The notes under the pieces: model-generated
Told to the model about the DNA's origin: nothing
The model's input: the letters and a program-made list of their open reading frames with translations, nothing else
Database searches by the model: none
In this document: positions 57,412 to 64,000 of the stretch, in pieces
Layout of the letters: each line of letters begins with the position of its first letter
Position numbering within the stretch: position 1 is the first letter of the stretch
Assembly: GCA_029891385.1 (NCBI GenBank)
Contig: CM057229.1
Span: 4,341,001-4,405,000 of the forward strand
Length of the DNA: 64,000 nucleotides
Reading direction: 5' to 3'
Source: Erythroxylum novogranatense
Taxonomy: Eukaryota > Streptophyta > Magnoliopsida > Malpighiales > Erythroxylaceae
Program-made: the position numbers and the translations under genes

Positions 57412-60021
57412 TGTTGAATGCATTTTCTCATTAAAATTAATGACATTTTCTCTTCATTTCTGGATTAATTATGGGATTTTATATATATTGTTCTTGGTAA
57501 AATTGCTTAGTTCGCTCGAATGTGCATTTATAATTGTCCTATTTAATTTGTAGGAAATGCACTTGATTTTAATTATAAAAGACCACAATAGTCCAAAAAA
57601 AACATGGGTAAAAACAGCAGCCCAAAACGCAAGCCACCAAGGAATTAATTTGAGGAGGATTTTAACCGGAAGCCAGCTTGAAGGGGGACCATAAAAACGC
57701 CAATGTCAGATTACATGTGGAGGCGTCATTATCTGCTACAAGGGGAGGCACAAAAATCACGCTACAGCACCACGCCAAGGCTAGAAGAGATACGCACGCA
57801 AGGCGATTAAAAGAGAAGAGTCGAGGCGTGAACACGGGGAGAAGAAAACAACCCATGCAGAATTTAGACCACGCATGCAACAAAGAAGAGAACAAAACGA
57901 ATCACTTCATTTGGAGAAGAGTGCGTGGACAATAGAGCAAATAAAATTTGTCAAAACAAGCATACAAGAGGAGGCTCCACCTTGGTTGACTCACGACAAA
58001 GCTCCAAAGAAGAGATAGACTCCACTAACGTTATAGCCATGAAGGAAGTGAGCAAATGTATGCGTTAATATGGAAGTCAACAACACGGGCGTGACTCAAG
58101 CAAAGAGATAGTGGCGTGTCTATCGAGAGATCTCGTTGATTAAGTAGCTGGTGGAGACAAATAAAAACAAGCAAGAAGTGGCATGAAAATAACGTGAGCT
58201 TGGTGAAGAATAGAGGAACCACGCTGATAGACCATAAAAAAACGAAGAGAGGAAACTGGGATGGAGAGGAGAGCTGGAGGATTGAATAAATAAAAGAGGG
58301 AGGAACTCACGCAAGGCTCCACCAAACACTAAGCTACAATCATCTTGGACACACAAAAACAAAAGGAAGACAATTACTCACTCATTTTTTTTCAGCTGGG
58401 GGACGTAACACCAAAGAACATGGGGGCTCCACTTTTCTTTAAAGACACTCTCCACTAACGTCATTTTCAGCACACAAAAAGGACTCTCCACTCACTCTAC
58501 ATGGAAGCCAAGGATTCAGCCACCAACGTTGAAAAAAAGAGCCAAAGAAAGAAGGCTCCACCAAGCTCTCCACTCACTCTCTACAAGCACCAAAGACAAC
58601 TCCATTTATTTTTGACAATTTAGCACTCAACAACATGACACATAAGGGGCTATTGGCTAAAAAGACAAAAAGAAATGTTGAAGTGAGGAAGGCACGCACA
58701 ACAAGGGGGGCTGTCCATTATTTACTCACTCATTTTATTTAATTCCTATCCACTCACTCTACAGGGGGGGACGAAAAAGCTACCAAGGTCACAACCCCAA
58801 AGCCCCACCCAACACTCATTCTCCAAAAACGTTACTCTCCACTCATTGGCCAAGGAAGCAAGTTTCTCTCAATGCTACTTGGGGAACTCTCCAGCTCTCA
58901 CTCAAGTTAAGAGCATCAACGTTACAAATGATTGAGAGACCCACCAACGATTACTCCACTCATTTTGACAAGGATTGAACTCTCCACTCACTAAATATTT
59001 TTTCAGCTCAAAAGACCCACCAAAAACAAACCAACCAATGCAGGAGACACATGTTAACTGGTGAGTTGAGGGATCCACGTTAAAGCAGTATAGGTGCATG
59101 AGAATTGAAGCAACTGGTGGCACTCAAACAACGAAGTAGTTGGCGTGATCAACCCTCCTCATTGTACAAAGAACGTTGAGGACGACTTGAGACGAGACCC
59201 ACCATCACGGGAGCTCTGGTGACGCATTAGGGGAGACGCAGAATCTAGAGAGGAGATCCCAAAACTCATTCTTTATTTTCATTTGCCTCTTATGTTGATT
59301 CTTGTTGTGATTTCGTGATTTTATCCTATCATGAGTGAGTAGCTTCTTCAAAGCTTCAAGGTTGGGGCAAACTTTTAGTTAATTTTTGGATTAAATTTGG
59401 CTGATTTATTTGTATTAATTTTGGTTTGATTTCTCTGTTTGAAATTGATTTTGTTGATATTGTGTTTGGCCAACCATTACTTGACGTTAGTTGTTAATTG
59501 AAGAACCGATAGGTGAAAATTAATAACGGAACTTCAAACAGAGAACTTATAAATTTCAGATTTAGACATAAACTGAATTTATGAGAGAAAAAACCAGGTT
59601 AGCAAAGAACTTAATGGGTTATGCTTGATTGCTAGTTTACGATAGTAAATTAGGATTATTGCGTAATACTCCTTTGATACCTTGAAAAGGGATCTAAGAA
59701 ACTCTAGGCTCAACCTTCTATGAACCAAAAATTTGCTTAATAAATTGACCCAGGTAAAATCCATAAAATACGCTAAAAGTGGAACCATCCTTGAAGCTTA
59801 CCTTTCATTCGAATTAAACCCCTAGAGATTTTTGCATTTTTTTTCTTTAGCTTTAATTTTGTTATTTTTGATAGTTAATTTTCTTATTTTAATTCCCTAT
59901 TTTTACACAATCGCTAGTCCAATTAATTAAGTGATCCAAGCCTGGTAGTTACACAATTACTCCCTGTGGGACGATATTTTTCTATACTACTTGAGACCCG
60001 TGAACTTGCGGAACCACATCA
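57412..60021 (+). mobile_element. 5' LTR of an Athila element, about 2.6 kb
   Basis: The right end is fixed by ...GAACCACATCA at 60021, a 7-base spacer and the primer site. The left end is TGTTGAATGC at 57412 or TGCATTTTCTC at 57419; the partner duplication is outside the window. From about 58440 to 59000 the motif CTCCACTCA and variants occurs many times in otherwise unrelated sequence. The end of the LTR (CTGTGGGACG...GAGACCCGTGAAC) resembles other Athila LTR ends. Confidence 0.78.
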
Positions 60022-60028
60022 AGTTTCT

Positions 60029-60046
60029 TGGCGCCGTTGCCGGGGA
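60029..60046 (+). other. Athila primer-binding site
   Basis: TGGCGCCGTTGCCGGGGA is the characteristic primer site of Athila-group elements, complementary to a plant tRNA 3' end (family knowledge; usually given as tRNA-Asp or tRNA-Glu). Confidence 0.9.
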
Positions 60047-60241
60047 GTAATCCCTTAGTAATATTAGGCGACTGATTGTTTGGTTAAATTGGACATTTTA
60101 GTTTTTCTTTTCTTTTCTTATTTTGTGTTAATAAATTTTGTTAGAATTAATTTTTGTTTTATTTGTTCTCTTTACTGTTTATTTTTTTTATTTTGTGTTT
60201 TTTGTACTTTGCGTTTTTTCTTGCTGTATTATACTTAGTCT
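60047..60241 (+). other. Athila leader, non-coding
   Basis: T-rich stretch between primer site and gag with no feature beyond low complexity. Confidence 0.5.
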
Positions 60242-60600
60242 ATGCGAAAGTCTGTTAGTGTTGAAGAATTATTATTTGATTCTGAAATCGAGAAGACAGC
60301 TAAGGCACTAAGGAAGAAAGCAAAAGTTAGGAAAGCACGGGCAAGCGCATCTAACACACAGCCTACGCAGGAATGCTGGATCGAACTTGAACTTACTACA
60401 ATTTTTCCAACAGGAGAGGCAATCGAATCAGAAATGGCCGAATAAAATCAACGAACGATGCGCGATCACGCAGTTCCAGATTTTGGAGAATTTCGCCCAA
60501 GCATTACAAGGCCTCCTGTGCAAGCGAATAATTTTGAGTTAAAACCTGGCCTTGTACAAATGGTGCAGCGAGAATCGATTCGGAGGGCACTGACGAAAAC
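60242..60600 (+). pseudogene. Athila gag N-terminus, interrupted
   Basis: ATG 60242 opens a frame typical of Athila gag starts (LLFDSEIEKTAKALRKK). It stops at TAA 60443-60445, and the same frame continues past the stop, including NNFELKPGLVQMVQRE to about 60573. Two one-base shifts then follow within about 20 bp (60573-60592), after which gag continues in another frame. The TAA fits a CAA-to-TAA change. Gag would form the particle shell. Confidence 0.8.
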
Positions 60601-62625
60601 CCGCATGTCCACCTGCAACAATTTTTGGAGATTTGTGAAATGTTGAAGCAAAACGGGGTACCTGAGGATGCTATAAGGCTTCGATTGTTTCCTTTTTCTG
60701 TGAGAGATCGAGCTAAGGATTGGCTCCATTCATTACCACCTGGTTCAATAAATAATTGGCAAGAGTTATCCAGGGCTTTTATGGCTCAGTACTTTCCACC
60801 TGGAAAGACGGCAAAACTCAGAAGTGAGCTTACCTCATTTCAACCCAAAGAAGATGAGTCATTGTACGAAGCATGGGAGAGGTATAAGGAGCTTCAACGC
60901 AAACGTCCACATCACGGTGTTCCGAAGTGGATGATTGTTCAAATATTCTATAACGGAGTTTCTCCGGTTATGCGAAGTACAATCAATGCTGCGGCTGGAG
61001 GCGATTTAATGGACAAGAATGAAGATGAGGCCTTTATGTTATTGGAGAAGATTGCGTACAACAACTATCAGTGGAATACTGATCGGAAGGAGATTAAGCA
61101 AGAAGGGAAGAAACCTCAAGGAGTCTTCGAATTAGATGCTTTTACCTTGTTGAATTCGAAATTTGAAGCTCTTTCAAGGAAAGTCGATAAGTTTGCCACA
61201 GCTGCTGTTAGTAATGTGAATGCCTTACAGGATCAGGATTTTGGGTCGAGTATGGGTACCGAATTTCAGAACATTGGGCAAGAATTTGGGGCTGAACATA
61301 CGAATTTTGTAGGAAATTATGGACAGAATAATCAAGCTGGAGCTTTTTCAAACACGTATAATCCTGAATGGCGAAACCACCCAAATTTCTCATGGTCTCA
61401 ACAATCCAAGCCACCCCAAAGTTTTCCTAACCAAACCTATTACCCACAAAATCAACAGCACTACCAACAGAGTCAGCAACAACAAAATTGTGGACCCCCA
61501 GGTTTCCCAAGCTTGAGACAACAAGCTCAACCCCAGCCATCTGAACCCAAGTCTAACCTTGAATCATTGATGGAAAGTTTCATGCAGAAGCAAGGAGACT
61601 TGATCCAGCAACTTACTACCCGAATGGACCAATTGACGGTCCATAATAAGATGCTTGAGACTCAAATTACGCAGCAAGCCGCATCACTAAGGTATGACAA
61701 GGGTAAACTACCAGCGCAATCAGAAGCTCCCAAGGAAACCAAGGCAGTGTTACTAAGGAGTGGAAAGGTTTTGGAACCTATGGCGCAGAAGAACAAAGTT
61801 GAAAAGGAATCTGAAGGAACAGGCCAGGATGCACAACCAGTGCAATATGACGCACCGCTAGTGCAACAATCACCTGAGCCCGAAAAATACATACCACCAC
61901 CACCATATAAGCCACCAATCCCATTCCCTCAAAGATTGCATAGAGTTAAGCTGGACCAGCAATTTGGAAAATTTATTGACATTTTGAAGAAGCTCTATGT
62001 TAACATCCCCTTCACAGAAGCCCTTACCCAAATGCCTACTTATGCCAAGTTCTTGAAGGAAATCTTATCCAACAAAAGAAGGCTAGAGGAATATGCGACA
62101 GTGGCTCTTACGGAGGAATCAAGTGCCATTCTTCAAAACAAACTCCCTCCTAAGCTTCAAGATCCGGGAAGTTTCTCGATACCTTGCCAAATTGGAACTA
62201 CGACAATTGGGAGAGCATTATGCGATTTGGGGGCAAGTGTGAGCTTATTACCATTATCTGTCTGTCAGAAATTGGACATCGGAGAGCTTAAACCAACCAC
62301 CATATCATTGCAGCTAGCCGATAGGTCCATAAAATTTCCCATTGGGATATTGGAAAATGTGCCTATCAAGGTTGGAAGTCTTTTTATCCCGGTAGATTTC
62401 GTTGTGCTAGAAATGGAGGAGGATATTAACATACCCATTATCCTTGGAAGACCCTTTTTAGCCACAGCTGGAGCGATCATCAATGTTAGAAATGGAAAAA
62501 TGACTCTGAGAGTGGGGGAGGAAGAAATTGAGTTTAATTTGGGAAAGGCAATGAAGGTTATGGATAACAAGGATTCTTGTTTAAGGGTGGATCTTATTGA
62601 TGGGCTGGTGCCGAAGTTGAGTTGA
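60571..62625 (+). CDS. Athila gag (main part) and protease
   Basis: Long open frame in register with codon 60625. The gag domain reads RLRLFPFSVRDRAKDWLHSL and AFMAQYFPPGKTAKLRSELT (about 60679-60840), followed by a Q/P/N-rich linker (about 61310-61560). A lysine/proline segment follows (PPPPYKPPIPFPQRL, about 61890). The aspartic protease has CDLGASVSLLPLSV at about 62221, where DLGAS replaces the usual DTGA/S as in other Athila proteins, and IPIILGRPFLATAGAIINV near 62430. It ends at TGA 62623-62625. Athila polyproteins normally read through this point, so the stop is probably a lesion. The first true start is upstream (60242). Confidence 0.88.
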   Translation, partial: RIDSEGTDENPHVHLQQFLEICEMLKQNGVPEDAIRLRLFPFSVRDRAKDWLHSLPPGSINNWQELSRAFMAQYFPPGKTAKLRSELTSFQPKEDESLYEAWERYKELQRKRPHHGVPKWMIVQIFYNGVSPVMRSTINAAAGGDLMDKNEDEAFMLLEKIAYNNYQWNTDRKEIKQEGKKPQGVFELDAFTLLNSKFEALSRKVDKFATAAVSNVNALQDQDFGSSMGTEFQNIGQEFGAEHTNFVGNYGQNNQAGAFSNTYNPEWRNHPNFSWSQQSKPPQSFPNQTYYPQNQQHYQQSQQQQNCGPPGFPSLRQQAQPQPSEPKSNLESLMESFMQKQGDLIQQLTTRMDQLTVHNKMLETQITQQAASLRYDKGKLPAQSEAPKETKAVLLRSGKVLEPMAQKNKVEKESEGTGQDAQPVQYDAPLVQQSPEPEKYIPPPPYKPPIPFPQRLHRVKLDQQFGKFIDILKKLYVNIPFTEALTQMPTYAKFLKEILSNKRRLEEYATVALTEESSAILQNKLPPKLQDPGSFSIPCQIGTTTIGRALCDLGASVSLLPLSVCQKLDIGELKPTTISLQLADRSIKFPIGILENVPIKVGSLFIPVDFVVLEMEEDINIPIILGRPFLATAGAIINVRNGKMTLRVGEEEIEFNLGKAMKVMDNKDSCLRVDLIDGLVPKLS

Positions 62626-62733
62626 AAATCCCATCCAAAGGATTCGTTGGAAAAGCGCTTAATGAAGGTCAGAGTAGCTGCGCAGGAGGTATCTGAGAAT
62701 TTCTGGAGGAGTCGAAGTCTTTGAATTGCGCAG
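62626..62733 (+). pseudogene. Athila gag-pol joint with two in-frame TGA stops
   Basis: The gag-protease and reverse-transcriptase frames are in the same register (62734 minus 60625 is a multiple of three). TGA at 62623 and TGA at 62722 interrupt it, with polyprotein-like sequence between them. Nonsense mutation is the simplest explanation. Programmed readthrough is possible but not expected for this group. Confidence 0.65.
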
Positions 62734-64000
62734 ATGTTTGATGCACAACCTGTGCAAAAATCTACGCAACCTGTGCAAGAACTGAACTCATCACTCGATT
62801 CAGACAAAGAAGAACCTCCGAATGTGGAATTGAAACCGTTGCCTCCTAGTCTCAGGTATGAATTTCTAGGCCCTAATTCGACCTATCCAGTCATTGTTAA
62901 TGCTCTTGTAAGCCCTGTGCAGGTCGAGAAACTTTTAAGAGTGCTTAGAGAACATAAGCAAGCAATTGGGTACAAAATTTCAGACTTGAAGGGAATCAGC
63001 CCGTCTTTCTGCACACATAGAATTCACTTAGTGGATGATGCAAAACCTGTGATTGAACATCAACGGAAGCTAAATCCAAACATGAAGGACGTGGTCAAGC
63101 AAGAGGTTTTGAAGCTATTAGCTGCGGGTATTATATACCCCATTTCTGACAGTAATTGGGTAAGCCCTGTCCATTGTGTGCCTAAGAAGGGAGGTCTAAC
63201 AGTTGTGAAAAATGAAGGTAACGACCTCATACCAACTAGGATAGTTACGGGATGGCGAATGTGTATTGATTACAGAAAATTGAACAAGGCCACTCGTAAA
63301 GACCATTTCCCCTTGCCATTCATTGATCAAATTTTGGAAAGACCCGCTAAACATGATTATTTTTGCTATTTGGATGGTTTCTCTGGTTTCTTTCAAATTC
63401 CCATTCACCCTAATGACCAAGAGAGAACCACTTTCATGTGCCCCTATGGTACCTTCACATATCGAAGAATGCCATTTGGGTTGTGTAATGCACCAGCTAC
63501 GTTTCAGCGTTGCATGACAACGATCTTTTCAGATTTTATTGAGGAAATTATGGAAGTCTTCATGGACGATTTTTCTGTTTATGGGCTAACGTTTGACTCT
63601 TGTTTGGCTAATCTTGCAAAAGTTTTGATCAGGTGTGAAGAGGTTGATCTAGTGCTGAATTGGGAGAAGTGCCATTTCATAGTACAAGAAGGGATAGTCC
63701 TAGGTCACTTGATCTCCAATCGTGGAATAGAAGTGGATAAGGCGAAAACTGAAGTGATAGCGAATCTACCTCCACCAACTTCAGTCAAGGAGATCAGAAG
63801 TTTTTTGGGACATGCAGGCTTTTACAGGCGTTTCATCAAAGATTTTTCCCATATAGCAAAGCCTTTGACTAATTTGTTGAGCAATGATATACCATTCAAT
63901 TTTGACCAATCTTGTCGTTATGCTTTTTGCAGGATTAAGCAAGCCTTAACCTCGCCACCTATTCTTCAACCCCCGGATTGGTCCCTTCCCTTTGAAATCA
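62734..64000 (+). CDS. Athila reverse transcriptase, running off the window
   Basis: Open from ATG 62734 to the window end without a stop (about 422 codons). An acidic linker leads into reverse transcriptase: PSFCTHRIHLVDDAKPVIEH, WVSPVHCVPKKGG, GWRMCIDYRKLNKATRKDHF, YLDGFSGFFQIPIHPNDQE, YRRMPFGLCNAPATFQRCM and the catalytic VFMDDFSVYG at about 63556-63585. FMDD is usual for Athila. The start of the RNase H side (ILQPPDWSLPFEI) is reached at the edge. Polymerase motifs look intact. RNase H, integrase, the envelope-like region if any, and the 3' LTR lie outside. Confidence 0.93.
   Translation, partial: MFDAQPVQKSTQPVQELNSSLDSDKEEPPNVELKPLPPSLRYEFLGPNSTYPVIVNALVSPVQVEKLLRVLREHKQAIGYKISDLKGISPSFCTHRIHLVDDAKPVIEHQRKLNPNMKDVVKQEVLKLLAAGIIYPISDSNWVSPVHCVPKKGGLTVVKNEGNDLIPTRIVTGWRMCIDYRKLNKATRKDHFPLPFIDQILERPAKHDYFCYLDGFSGFFQIPIHPNDQERTTFMCPYGTFTYRRMPFGLCNAPATFQRCMTTIFSDFIEEIMEVFMDDFSVYGLTFDSCLANLAKVLIRCEEVDLVLNWEKCHFIVQEGIVLGHLISNRGIEVDKAKTEVIANLPPPTSVKEIRSFLGHAGFYRRFIKDFSHIAKPLTNLLSNDIPFNFDQSCRYAFCRIKQALTSPPILQPPDWSLPFEI

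Noticed and set aside
57678..58362. ORFs of 61-85 codons in the Athila LTR
   Set aside because: Both strands are open, and composition follows the repeated CTCCACTCA-type words. No coding support.

Overview
The window is heterochromatic-looking plant DNA made almost entirely of nested transposable elements. The Athila-type polyprotein and primer site, the En/Spm (CACTA) transposase with its DUF4218/DUF4216 modules, long-LTR Ty3/gypsy elements with initiator-tRNA-Met primer sites and a Ty1/copia element with a gag CCHC knuckle all point to a flowering plant. The species cannot be told from the sequence. I see no confident host gene, no tRNA or rRNA gene and no CRISPR array.

Layout. (1) 1-10390 is a non-coding Ty3/gypsy-type element on the minus strand ('LARD-1'): a partial LTR, a 3.4 kb internal region without genes, and a complete 3.9 kb LTR. 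It sits in what appears to be the primer-binding site of (2), a Ty1/copia element on the plus strand. The copia leader starts at 10391. Its gag-pol remains are at 31578-35486 and its 3' LTR at 35501-37352. (3) The copia leader is interrupted at 12167-31270 by a head-to-tail array of four 4.3 kb LTRs separated by three internal domains of only about 630 bp, all within a single perfect 5-bp target duplication (TCTAA). (4) 37497-41090 is a decayed CACTA transposase on the minus strand, followed by AT-rich repeats, a gene-like spliced ORF of unknown identity and CACTA-type subterminal repeats up to about 45.0 kb. (5) About 45.7-57.4 kb is an old chromovirus-type gypsy element on the plus strand ('gypsy-2'). 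Three later insertions split it: an internally deleted Tekay/Del-like gypsy element (46888-53964, minus, TSD TTTAC), a solo Athila-like LTR (54404-56291, minus, TSD GTACT) and (6) an Athila element (about 57412 to beyond the window end, plus) with LTR, primer site, gag-protease and reverse transcriptase.

The most interesting points are these. The four-LTR array has a single target duplication. The copia leader holds eight AAGTCGACTT palindromes spaced mostly 20-22 bp, with co-varying flanks, plus other palindromes that keep their symmetry when the bases change. A candidate intron with conserved splice sites lies at the same place in the LTRs of two different minus-strand families. Small indels and rearrangements concentrate at CG/CTG/CAG sites in otherwise near-identical repeats, which may be a sequencing or consensus artefact at methylated cytosines. 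All percentages, ages and clade names would need alignments or searches that were not run here.
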